Made by a program: the position numbers and the translations under genes | Source of the DNA: Bradyrhizobium amphicarpaeae | Lineage (GTDB): Bacteria; Pseudomonadota; Alphaproteobacteria; Rhizobiales; Xanthobacteraceae | NCBI RefSeq assembly: GCF_002266435.3 | Contig: NZ_CP029426.2 | Coordinates: forward strand, 2,944,001-3,008,000 | DNA: 64,000 bases | Direction: 5' to 3' | The notes under the pieces: model-generated | Seen by the model: the letters and a program-made list of their open reading frames with translations, nothing else | Told to the model about the DNA's origin: nothing | Database searches by the model: none | Shown here: positions 43,916 through 51,621 of the stretch, piece after piece | Layout: every line of letters starts with the position of its first letter | Numbering within the stretch: position 1 is the stretch's first letter

Positions 43916-44305
43916 ATGAGAGCGGCGACGCGGTTTGTATTTGTCTTGGGTTTCGGCGCGGTGCTCGCCGGCCAATGCGTGCCGGCCTTTGCCGCCCAGC
44001 CTTATGAAGGTTTCTGGGCGTCGACCAAAAAGGACTGCCGCGACGACGACAGCCCCAACCGCATGAGCATCGAAGGCGGCAATCGGTTGTATTGGTACGA
44101 GACACGGTGCCGCGCCAGCGAGATCACCGCCGACGGAAAGCTCGGCTGGACAATGAAGCTCGCCTGCGAAGGCGAGGGCGAGAAGTTTCGCTCCAATCCC
44201 CGGGTCTCCATCGCAACGGACGGCAAGCTGGTGATGGACAACGGACCGGTCGGGCGTGACAAGCGCCAGACCTATGTGCGTTGTGAGATCGCGAGGAAGC
44301 GTTGA
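43916..44305 (+). CDS. secreted hypothetical protein
   Basis: A 129-residue protein with a clear signal peptide (hydrophobic 8-24, cleavage after AFA near residue 27). The mature part opens QPYEGFWASTKKDCRDDDSPNRMSIEGG and contains four cysteines, which could form two periplasmic disulfides. It looks like a small lipocalin- or inhibitor-like beta protein, but I recognise no family. Its ribosome-binding site is buried in a terminator-like hairpin. It is convergent with the next gene, four bases between the stops. Confidence 0.75.
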   Translation: MRAATRFVFVLGFGAVLAGQCVPAFAAQPYEGFWASTKKDCRDDDSPNRMSIEGGNRLYWYETRCRASEITADGKLGWTMKLACEGEGEKFRSNPRVSIATDGKLVMDNGPVGRDKRQTYVRCEIARKR

Positions 44306-44309
44306 TCCC

Positions 44310-44999
44310 TTACGTCTGCCCCGGCCATTTGGCGCGGTAGCGGATTTCGCTGCCGTCGCCGAGCCGCCGCCACGTTCCGAACTCCGGCGTATGCGGCGCG
44401 CGGGCGCTCAAATCGATCGGATAGATCCGGCTCGGCTGGCCCTGGATGTCCACGGCGAGCTGCCGGTGCGAGGTTCGAAACGCGAGCTCGACCTTGCCTG
44501 CGATGACAGGCTGGTCGCCGTCACGATGAAAGGCGGCCGGGGTCACTTCGCCCGGCATCGTATTGAGGTCGGTCTGCAATTCGATGGTGATGCCCTGGGC
44601 TGATGTCGGCACTGCGATCCCGGCCGGAAAACGGACCTCGAACACGAGCAGGGGATTGGCGCCGTTGCGGTTGAGCCATGGCGTCGCGGTCGCATAGGCG
44701 TAGGCAATGTAGATGCCGATCCCGGCGACGCAGAGCAGGACGACAACGCCCAGTGACTTCAAGCTGTTGCGCGTGACGCTGCCCTTGCTGGTGTCATTGC
44801 CGGAGCGCGCCACCAGCCAGTTGGCGAGCACCGCGCCGGCGATCGCGCCGATGGGCGAGTAGACGAACAATCCCAGCAGCCCCGATGTGATCGGGTCCGC
44901 CCGGTTGCCGAAATCGAACAGGGAAAGCAGCACGAAGGTCGTGACATAGCCGGCCACCGCGGCGACGACGCCGATAGCTATGCGCGATGAGCTCTTCAT
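44310..44999 (-). CDS. hypothetical membrane protein
   Basis: The 229-residue protein has three hydrophobic segments in its N-terminal half (about residues 8-27, 39-62 and 83-104). A soluble C-terminal domain of about 120 residues follows, rich in beta-type pattern (LLVFEVRFPAGIAVP, ITIELQTDLNTMPG, RIYPIDLSARAPHT). No family recognised. GAGG precedes the ATG by five bases. It lies between the secreted-protein gene and the enamidase gene; its sequence gives no reason to link it to the catabolic genes. Confidence 0.72.
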   Translation of the reverse strand: MKSSSRIAIGVVAAVAGYVTTFVLLSLFDFGNRADPITSGLLGLFVYSPIGAIAGAVLANWLVARSGNDTSKGSVTRNSLKSLGVVVLLCVAGIGIYIAYAYATATPWLNRNGANPLLVFEVRFPAGIAVPTSAQGITIELQTDLNTMPGEVTPAAFHRDGDQPVIAGKVELAFRTSHRQLAVDIQGQPSRIYPIDLSARAPHTPEFGTWRRLGDGSEIRYRAKWPGQT

Positions 45000-45124
45000 G
45001 TTTCCCTCGATGGTCCAGCAACGAACTGCGGCCGCCGAGGGCTGCCTGCGTTAGACGCAGCAGGCAGGAGACTTGTTCAACGCCTTCAAGGGGCGATGCG
45101 GAGCGGCGTGCCGCTCCGGCTGCG

Positions 45125-46321
45125 TCACTTCACCACGATTTCCGGCACCTTGCCGGCCGGCGGGGTGTTGCGGCTGCGCTGGGTGCGGACGATGCCGTCG
45201 ATGATGGTCATGCCGATGCCGGGGAGGTCGCCGAGCTGGACGCTCTCCAGGATGTTCTTGCCGGGCGAGTGTTGGGCCTTGTCCATGATGACGAAATCGG
45301 CGGATCGCCCCACTTCAATGAGGCCGCAATCGAGCTCGCGCATCCGGGCGGTGTTGCCGGTGGCGAGGCAGAACGCGATCTCGGCCGGCAGCTCGCCGAG
45401 CGAGGACAGCATCGAGACCATGCGCAAAATGCCGAGCGGCTGCACGCCGGAGCCGGCGGGCGCATCGGTGCCGAGGATGACCCGGTGCAGATCGCCCATC
45501 TCGCGCGCCGTGCGCAGCGTGAACAGAGCGGAGCGCTCATTGCCGTTGTGTACGAGCTCGAGGCCGCGCTTGCAGCCCTCGCAGATGCAGCGGATCTGGT
45601 CGTCGGGGAGGGCGGTGTGGCCGCCATTGATGTGGCCGACCACGTCGGTGTCGGCCTCCAGCACGACGTCCTTGTCGATCAGGCCGGAGCCGGGGATCGA
45701 GGGGCCGCCGGTGTGGATCGTGCTCTGGATCCCGTATTTGCGCGCCCAGCCGACCATCTTGCGTGCGGTCGGGCCGTCCTTGACGCCGCCGAGGCCGACC
45801 TCACCGAGCAGCTTGACGCCGGCCGCGGCCAGCTCCTTGAAGTCCTCCTCGACCATCTCGCATTCGATCACCGGCGCGCCGGCGTGAACCTTCACGCCGC
45901 CCGGCCGCAGCGTCCAGAACGCGCGCTGGGCAAAGATCGCCATCGCTTTCAGGCCGACGACGTCGCGGGGGCGGCCCGGCATGTGAACCTCGCCGGCCGA
46001 GATCATGGTGGTGACGCCGCCATGGAGGTAGCTGTCGATCCAGTTGATCTGGTTCTGCCGCGGCGTCCAGTCGCCGGCGACGGGGTGGACGTGGCTGTCG
46101 ATCAGGCCCGGCGCCACCGTGGTGCCCTGGGCGTCGACGATGGTGGTTGCACCTTCGATGTCGACGTCCTTGAAACGGCCGATCGCGGTGATCTTGCCGT
46201 TCTCGGCGACGATGGTGTCGCCGTCCAGGATCGGCTTTTCCAGCGCGCCGGACAGGATCAGGCCGATGTTCCGGATCACCAGCTTCGACGGTCCGGTAGC
46301 CTGGGGTGCGTCATGCGCCAT
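45125..46321 (-). CDS. ena: enamidase (tetrahydro-6-oxonicotinate hydrolase), amidohydrolase family
   Basis: Enamidase opens 1,4,5,6-tetrahydro-6-oxonicotinate to 2-formylglutarate and ammonia. The 398-residue protein resembles Eubacterium barkeri enamidase in distinctive segments: VIRNIGLILSGALEKPIL, LHGGVTTMISAG, HMPGRP, GEVGLGGVKD, HTGGPSIPGS, VGHINGGHTAL and the C-terminal SRNTPPA. Metal ligands of the amidohydrolase fold are visible: His-x-His in DSHVHP, Glu in GEVGLG, His in HTGG and HINGG, and Asp in GTDAPAG. AAGGAG lies eight bases before the ATG. It diverges from fpr across a region with palindromes like those at the hnr promoter, placing it in the nicotinate pathway after Hnr. Confidence 0.85.
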   Translation of the reverse strand: MAHDAPQATGPSKLVIRNIGLILSGALEKPILDGDTIVAENGKITAIGRFKDVDIEGATTIVDAQGTTVAPGLIDSHVHPVAGDWTPRQNQINWIDSYLHGGVTTMISAGEVHMPGRPRDVVGLKAMAIFAQRAFWTLRPGGVKVHAGAPVIECEMVEEDFKELAAAGVKLLGEVGLGGVKDGPTARKMVGWARKYGIQSTIHTGGPSIPGSGLIDKDVVLEADTDVVGHINGGHTALPDDQIRCICEGCKRGLELVHNGNERSALFTLRTAREMGDLHRVILGTDAPAGSGVQPLGILRMVSMLSSLGELPAEIAFCLATGNTARMRELDCGLIEVGRSADFVIMDKAQHSPGKNILESVQLGDLPGIGMTIIDGIVRTQRSRNTPPAGKVPEIVVK

Positions 46322-46396
46322 GGAAGGGGCTCCTTATTCCCTGCTGCAACGCTTCCGATCTTGGGCAGCCTTGACCGCGGGAGCAAGCGGGATTAT

Positions 46397-46428
46397 TCAT
46401 TAGTATACGAATGATCGTGTACAAACGA
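46397..46428. promoter_or_regulatory. palindromic control sites between enamidase and ferredoxin reductase genes
   Basis: The divergent intergenic region contains CATTAGTATACGAATG (46398-46413), a near-palindrome centred on GTATAC and extended by TT/AT flanks. Directly after it is TCGTGTACAAACGA (46415-46428). The first shares GTATACGAATGAT with the operator in front of hnr; the second shares TGTACAAACG with the reverse complement of the nicA promoter palindrome. One or two common regulators are implied. Base assignments are direct; regulation is inference. Confidence 0.6.
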
Positions 46429-46479
46429 CGCATAGCTGCCCGCCTCGACAACCGCATTGACGCGACACGGATAGGTGAG

Positions 46480-47253
46480 ATGAGCAATTTCAATCAGGAA
46501 AGCGTTTTGAGCGTCCATCACTGGACCGACACGCTGTTCTCTTTCAAGACCACCCGCAGCCCGACCTTCCGTTTCCGTAACGGCGAATTCACCATGATCG
46601 GGCTCAAGGTCGGCGAGAAGCCGCTGCTGCGGGCCTATAGCGTTGCCAGCGCCAATTACGAGGACACGCTGGAGTTCTTCTCGATCAAGGTTCCGGACGG
46701 CCCGCTGACCTCGCGCCTCCAGCACCTCAAGGAAGGCGACGAGATCATCGTCAGCCGCAAGGCCACCGGCACGCTGGTGATCGATAATCTCGAGGAGGGC
46801 CGCAACCTCTATCTCATCGGCACCGGCACCGGCCTTGCGCCGTTCCTGAGTGTGATCAAGGACCCCGAGACCTACGAGCGGTTCGAGAAGGTCGTGCTGT
46901 TGCACGGCTGCCGGCACGTGAAGGAACTCGCCTATGGCGAGATGATCACCGAGACGCTGCCGAAGGACGAACTGATCGGCGAGTACATCCAGAACCAGCT
47001 GATCTACTACCCGACCGTGACCCGCGATCCGTTCCGCAACCGCGGTCGCATCACCGATCTCATCACCTCTGGCAAGCTGTTCGCTGATATCGGCCTGCCG
47101 GCGCTGGAGGCCGCTCACGACCGCGTCATGATCTGCGGCAGCCCGGCCCTTGTCGCGGACACCCGCGTGCTCCTGGGCGAACGCGGCTTCATCGAGGGGA
47201 ATCACGGCGAGCCGGCCCAATTCGTGGTCGAAAAGGCCTTTGCCGAGCGCTAA
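46480..47253 (+). CDS. fpr: ferredoxin-NADP+ reductase
   Basis: A 257-residue FAD enzyme of the bacterial subclass of plant-type reductases. The FAD-binding motif is LLRAYSVASANY (RxYS), the NADP pyrophosphate site is YLIGTGTGLAPFLSVI, and there are VLLHGCRHVKELAY and CGSPALVADT, with a C-terminus AQFVVEKAFAER. It moves electrons between NADPH and ferredoxin or flavodoxin. Divergent from the enamidase gene and sharing its control region, it could supply reduced ferredoxin to 6-hydroxynicotinate reductase. A housekeeping oxidative-stress role is the alternative. AGGTGAG sits at the ATG 46480; an upstream in-frame ATG (46411) overlaps the operators and is rejected. Confidence 0.88.
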   Translation: MSNFNQESVLSVHHWTDTLFSFKTTRSPTFRFRNGEFTMIGLKVGEKPLLRAYSVASANYEDTLEFFSIKVPDGPLTSRLQHLKEGDEIIVSRKATGTLVIDNLEEGRNLYLIGTGTGLAPFLSVIKDPETYERFEKVVLLHGCRHVKELAYGEMITETLPKDELIGEYIQNQLIYYPTVTRDPFRNRGRITDLITSGKLFADIGLPALEAAHDRVMICGSPALVADTRVLLGERGFIEGNHGEPAQFVVEKAFAER

Positions 47254-47358
47254 CACCCAATTCTTGCCCGATAAGATCGTCATTTCGCCGTCTGCCGGGC
47301 GTTGCGGCGCCGATTCGGCGCTTGATACACTGTGGGAGCGAATCAGCGGAGTTCCCAC

Positions 47359-47682
47359 ATGGTTGCGGACAGCGACAGCAACATCGCCTGGCACCGGGTC
47401 CAGTTGAAGAAGAACCGCGCCGAGTTGAAGTCGCTCGAGACCGCGCGCTTCACGATGGGCGAGATCGCCTCCTCGAAGCGGAACGGCCAGACCCAGAAGA
47501 CGGTGGCCGAACTCAAGCGCAAGATCGCGCAGTCCGAGCGCGTCATCGCCGATCACGACAAGCGCACGCGCCGTCCGCTCGGCACCGACCTGCAGAGCCT
47601 CAGCAATGGCAGTTGGAGTCATTGGGACGCATACACGCAGCAGCAGCGCAAGACGGGGCAGCGTTCGCCGGGAGGCGGATAG
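47359..47682 (+). CDS. hypothetical coiled-coil protein
   Basis: A 107-residue, strongly charged protein. Residues about 10-75 form a probable helix or coiled coil (VQLKKNRAELKSLETARF, TVAELKRKIAQSERVIADHDKR); the tail is Gly/Ser/Gln rich. No family recognised. GGAG lies seven bases before the ATG. It is on the same strand as fpr (106 bases upstream) and the P450 (90 bases downstream), without obvious link. Confidence 0.65.
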   Translation: MVADSDSNIAWHRVQLKKNRAELKSLETARFTMGEIASSKRNGQTQKTVAELKRKIAQSERVIADHDKRTRRPLGTDLQSLSNGSWSHWDAYTQQQRKTGQRSPGGG

Positions 47683-47771
47683 GTCGTCTCCTCGCGCGAG
47701 TTCCGCCCCCCTTGCGCGTCGGTCCGCCCATACCATCTGGGTGAGACGCCAATAATCACTCCGGTGATCCC

Positions 47772-49037
47772 ATGACAGTGCGCCTCGATTTCACCAGCGA
47801 GGCCTTCTTCCGTGATCCGCCCAAGGCGATCGCGGCGTTGCGCATGTCGGGTCCTCTCGTCGCGACGCGATTTCCCCTGGTCGGCGATGTCTGGATCACC
47901 ACGACCCATGACGCCACCGCGCAGGTCCTGAAGGACGGCGCGACCTTCACGCTGCGCAAGGAGGACGGCGACGTCGCCGGGCTGCGCTGGTGGATGCCGA
48001 GATACGTCAGGACCATCGCCAACAACATGCTGACGATGGACGAGCCTGGCCATACCAGGCTACGCAGCATCGTGGACGAGGCCTTTCGCCGCCGTGCGAT
48101 CGTCGCCATGGAGCCGCGCATCCGCGTCATCGCCGACGGTCTCGCCGACGAGCTGTTCGCTAATGGAAGTCCGGCCGATCTGGTCCAGCGCTACGCGCGA
48201 ATCCTGCCGCTCGCAGTGATCTCCGAGCTGCTGGGACTGCCTCTGGCCGACCGGCCCAAATTCATCGCCTGGGGCAACGCGATGTCCTCGCTGACCAACG
48301 TCGTCGGCTTCTTCCGATTGCTGTGGACCTTTCGCAAGATGCGGGCCTATCTCGAACAGCAATTGCAGGCCGCGCGCACGCAGGGCGGCGAGGGCCTGAT
48401 TGCCGAATTGGTCCAGGTCGAGCGCGAAGGGGCCCAGATCACGCCGGACGAGATGGTCTCGATGGTGCTCCTGCTGCTCGCAGCCGGCTCCGAGACGACG
48501 ACCCATCTCATCAGCGGATCCGCCTACGAGTTGCTCCGACGTCCGGACGACTGGCTGGAGCAGGACTGGAGTCGCATAGGACTTGCGGTGGAGGAGTTTC
48601 TTCGCTTCGTGTCACCGGTGCAGTTCTCTAAGCCGCGCCATGTGCGGCGAGACGTCGAGGTCGAAGGCGTGCGTCTGAAGAAGGGCGACCGTGTCATGGT
48701 GATGCTGGCCGCGGCCAACATGGACCCGGCGATGCATGATCATCCCGAAAGCCTCGATCTGGAACGCAAGCCGAACCGTCACATCTCGTTCGGAACAGGA
48801 GTCCATTTCTGCCTCGGCCATCAGCTCGCGCGCATCGAGGCGGCCTGCGCACTGGAAGCACTGTTCGTGCGGTGGCCGAAACTTGGTCTGGCCGTTGATC
48901 CCGCCGAGGTCCGCTGGCGGCGGAGGCCGGGGATCCGCATGATTGCGAAGCTTCCCGTTTCGGCCGAGGCCCGCGGAACAAGCGCGTCTTCGCGTCGCGA
49001 AGCGAGCGTCGATCGTTCCTTCACCGTTGCGAGCTGA
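47772..49037 (+). CDS. cytochrome P450
   Basis: A soluble bacterial P450 of 421 residues. The I-helix oxygen-binding motif is LLAAGSETTTH, the K-helix ExxR is in VEEFLRFVSP, and the haem-Cys loop is FGTGVHFCLGHQLAR (Cys near residue 350). DEPGHTRLRSIVDEAF is the C-helix motif that contacts haem propionate. It hydroxylates an unknown substrate. No ferredoxin gene is adjacent, but fpr lies 0.5 kb upstream and could be part of the electron supply. An intrinsic terminator follows the gene. Confidence 0.9.
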   Translation: MTVRLDFTSEAFFRDPPKAIAALRMSGPLVATRFPLVGDVWITTTHDATAQVLKDGATFTLRKEDGDVAGLRWWMPRYVRTIANNMLTMDEPGHTRLRSIVDEAFRRRAIVAMEPRIRVIADGLADELFANGSPADLVQRYARILPLAVISELLGLPLADRPKFIAWGNAMSSLTNVVGFFRLLWTFRKMRAYLEQQLQAARTQGGEGLIAELVQVEREGAQITPDEMVSMVLLLLAAGSETTTHLISGSAYELLRRPDDWLEQDWSRIGLAVEEFLRFVSPVQFSKPRHVRRDVEVEGVRLKKGDRVMVMLAAANMDPAMHDHPESLDLERKPNRHISFGTGVHFCLGHQLARIEAACALEALFVRWPKLGLAVDPAEVRWRRRPGIRMIAKLPVSAEARGTSASSRREASVDRSFTVAS

Positions 49038-49080
49038 GGACCAGACTTCTTCGGAGAGGGGCGTTCCTTCCGCTGGACTC

Positions 49081-49111
49081 GCGGACCGGTGTTCAGCCGG
49101 TCCGCTTTTTT
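49081..49111 (+). terminator. intrinsic terminator of the P450 gene
   Basis: A perfect 9-bp stem, GCGGACCGG (49081-49089) and CCGGTCCGC (49097-49105), with loop TGTTCAG, is followed by six T residues (49106-49111). The T-run is on the plus strand only, so it terminates the P450 transcript. It overlaps the last codons of the convergent DUF763 gene. Confidence 0.88.
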
Positions 49112-50343
49112 GTCGCCGCGAGATCGCGTTCCCAGCCGAACACGGAGAGGCCGTCGAGGTCGGGTGAGGCGGCGCGCTCGCCGGCAATGTAGGCCTCCAC
49201 CGAAGGGCCGCGCGCGGTCCGCTCCAGCTGTCGCGCCTGGTCGTCGAGCCGCTTCATCGCCTGCATCTCTTCCTCACGCCCGAGCCTGGCGTTCTGGATC
49301 GCGCCCTTCAGCACGCGGATGGTCTCGTCATAGACCTTGATCGGCACCGGATAGGGATGGCGGTCCTTACCGCCATGGGCGAGCGAGAACCGCGCGGGAT
49401 CGGCGAAGCGATAGGGCGCGCCATGCACGACCTCGGCGACCATTGCGAGTGAGCGCACGGTGCGCGCGCCGACGCCTGGCGTCAGCAGCAATTCCGGGAA
49501 ATCGACCGGTCCGCGTTCCGCGGCGGCTGCGAGGGTGCCGTGCAGGCGCCGTGCGAACACATCCTTCGGCCGGACATCGTGATGCGCCGGCATGATCAGA
49601 TGCGGCAGCATGGCCTGCGCCGGCTCGGGGGCGGTGTCGGTCAGCCGCTCGAACTCGGTGAGGATGCGATCGGGGCCGAGATCGCTGAGGAGATCGAGCT
49701 GGGCGCTGCGCGAGATTTCGGCGCGGTGGTCGGTGAGGTTGACGATCTCGCCTTGCTGAGGGCCGTCGATCGCGCTGTGCGGTGTATCGACGAAGCTCTT
49801 CAAAGCCTCGGAGTGCCAGTGATAGCGGCGGGCCTGCCGCTTGTCGCCGTTCATGCCCTGCTGCACCACCGTCCATTTGCCGTCGGTGGTCACGAAGAAG
49901 CCGTGGAGATAGAGATCGAAGCCGTCCTGCACGGCCGCGCTGTCGACCTTCGCCACCAGGCGGCTGGCGCGGGTGAGCTTTGCGCTGTCGAGGCCGACGC
50001 GGTCGCCGAGCTGCATCAGCTCGTCCGGCGTCTTGCGCGAATGCTGACCGCGGCCGCCGCACACGTAAATCCCGAGCTCATCCTGGAGCGGTCCGAGCCC
50101 GCGCTTCAGCGCGCCGATCACGGACGTGGTGATGCCCGAGGAGTGCCAGTCCATTCCCATCACGGCGCCGAACGACTGGAACCAGAACGGATGCGACAGC
50201 CGCTGGAGAAACGCGTCGCGGCCGTAATGATGCACGATCGCCTGCGTGACGATCGACCCGAGCGAGGCCATGCGGCTCGCCAGCCAGGGCGGAACCCGCC
50301 CGGTATGCAAGGGAAGATCGGCGCTGCCGGTGCGTCTGGTCAT
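49093..50343 (-). CDS. DUF763 domain protein
   Basis: A 416-residue protein of the DUF763 family, found in archaea and scattered bacteria. It opens RRTGSADLPLHTGRVPPWLASRMASLG and has WHSSGITTSVIGALKRGL, GIYVCGGRGQHSRKTP, DLYLHGFFVTTDGKWTVVQQGMN and LLLTPGVGARTVRSLAMVAE. The last resembles a helix-hairpin-helix DNA-binding motif (TPGVGARTVRSL). Function is not established; the HhH-like motif suggests a nucleic-acid role. Single gene; the convergent P450 terminator overlaps its end. Confidence 0.82.
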   Translation of the reverse strand: MTRRTGSADLPLHTGRVPPWLASRMASLGSIVTQAIVHHYGRDAFLQRLSHPFWFQSFGAVMGMDWHSSGITTSVIGALKRGLGPLQDELGIYVCGGRGQHSRKTPDELMQLGDRVGLDSAKLTRASRLVAKVDSAAVQDGFDLYLHGFFVTTDGKWTVVQQGMNGDKRQARRYHWHSEALKSFVDTPHSAIDGPQQGEIVNLTDHRAEISRSAQLDLLSDLGPDRILTEFERLTDTAPEPAQAMLPHLIMPAHHDVRPKDVFARRLHGTLAAAAERGPVDFPELLLTPGVGARTVRSLAMVAEVVHGAPYRFADPARFSLAHGGKDRHPYPVPIKVYDETIRVLKGAIQNARLGREEEMQAMKRLDDQARQLERTARGPSVEAYIAGERAASPDLDGLSVFGWERDLAATKKRTG

Positions 50344-50469
50344 GATGACTCAATTAGCGCAATTCGGCGACGGTTGCATCTGCGGAATGCTGCGTTGCAA
50401 AAGAGGGTGGACTGAAGCAGGCCGGGAAACGTTGAGCTGGCTGCGCGAATGCAATGACGGAACCAGTCC

Positions 50470-51609
50470 ATGAACTTGCAGGCCCTGATGGCAGACATCG
50501 ACAGGATGTTCAGCTGGATCCCGTCGTGGTTTGTTGGCCTCGGCTTGGTTGTCGGCGCGATGCTCCTTGCGCTGTTTGCTTACCGTGTCGCCGTATGGCT
50601 GCTCAACCGCGCTTTCGGAACGCGTCTTCCGCTTCTGAGCGTGTTCATCGACCGCACCGCGGGCCCTGCCCAACTGGCTGTGTGTCTGGCGGCCGTGGCT
50701 CTGGTCCTGCCGCTTGCGCCGCTCGACGACACGATCCGGACGCCGCTGACGCGCCTCTTCGTCGTGGCCTTCATCGCCCTGATCGGCTGGATATCGATCC
50801 GGATCGTCGACATGAGCGCGGCGCGCTATCTGCAGAATTTCCGGGATGTCACCGAGAATTTCGTCGCGCGCAAGCACGTCACGCAAGTTCGCGTCTTCAA
50901 GCGCGTCACCGACACCATCATCGTCGTCATCACGGTGTCGACTGCATTGATGACGTTCGATTCGGTGAGGCAATATGGCGTCAGCCTGTTCGCCTCCGCC
51001 GGCGCGGCCGGTATCATCGTCGGTCTTGCCGCGCGGCCGCTGCTCAGCAACCTGATCGCCGGCCTGCAGATCGCGATCACCCAGCCGATCCGCATCGAGG
51101 ACGCCGTCATTATCGAGAACGAATGGGGCTGGGTCGAGGACATCGCCTCGACCTATGTCGTGATCCGGCTGTGGGACTGGCGCCGCATGGTGGTGCCGCT
51201 GTCCTATTTCATCGAGAAGCCGTTCCAGAACTGGACTCGCGACACCGCTTCGTTGATCGGTGTGATTGCCCTTCACGTTGACTATCGCGCCGACGTCCCG
51301 CGTATCCGGCGCTGGCTGGAGGAGGCCGTGAAGCATTCCAAGCTCTGGGATGGCGCCGTGGTCAATCTTCAGGTGATCGACGCGGACTCGCGCACCATCG
51401 AGCTGCGTGCGCTCGTCAGTGCGCGGAACGCGCCGCAGTCCTGGGATCTGCGCTGCGAGATGCGGGAGAAGCTGATCGCCTTCATCCGCGACGAGATGCC
51501 GGAAGCGCTGCCGCGCGAGCGGGCGATCCTGATCCCGTCGGCAGACGATGCCGACCTGCGGCGGCCTGTTAGGCCACCGGAGAAGATGCGGGCGAGCGCG
51601 CGCAATTGA
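50470..51609 (+). CDS. MscS-type mechanosensitive channel family protein
   Basis: A 379-residue membrane protein with about five spans; the last is the pore helix (VSLFASAGAAGIIVGLAARPLLSNLIAGLQIAI) with the Gly/Ala packing pattern of MscS TM3. The beta domain follows: EDAVIIENEWGWVEDIASTYVVIRLWDWRRMVVPLSYF, then an alpha/beta C-terminal domain. It probably opens under membrane tension to release solutes. It stands alone, convergent with the PepSY gene 12 bases downstream. The ribosome-binding site is weak. Confidence 0.87.
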   Translation: MNLQALMADIDRMFSWIPSWFVGLGLVVGAMLLALFAYRVAVWLLNRAFGTRLPLLSVFIDRTAGPAQLAVCLAAVALVLPLAPLDDTIRTPLTRLFVVAFIALIGWISIRIVDMSAARYLQNFRDVTENFVARKHVTQVRVFKRVTDTIIVVITVSTALMTFDSVRQYGVSLFASAGAAGIIVGLAARPLLSNLIAGLQIAITQPIRIEDAVIIENEWGWVEDIASTYVVIRLWDWRRMVVPLSYFIEKPFQNWTRDTASLIGVIALHVDYRADVPRIRRWLEEAVKHSKLWDGAVVNLQVIDADSRTIELRALVSARNAPQSWDLRCEMREKLIAFIRDEMPEALPRERAILIPSADDADLRRPVRPPEKMRASARN

Positions 51610-51621
51610 CTCTCCGAGCGA

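Noticed and set aside
46411-46479. N-terminal extension of ferredoxin reductase from an upstream ATG
   Set aside because: That ATG lies within the palindromic control sites and lacks a ribosome-binding site, while 46480 has AGGTGAG and gives a standard N-terminus.
50350-50473. 42-residue frame ending with an ATGA overlap at the MscS gene start
   Set aside because: The overlap is suggestive, but there is no ribosome-binding site and the composition (many Cys, Trp, Arg) looks random.
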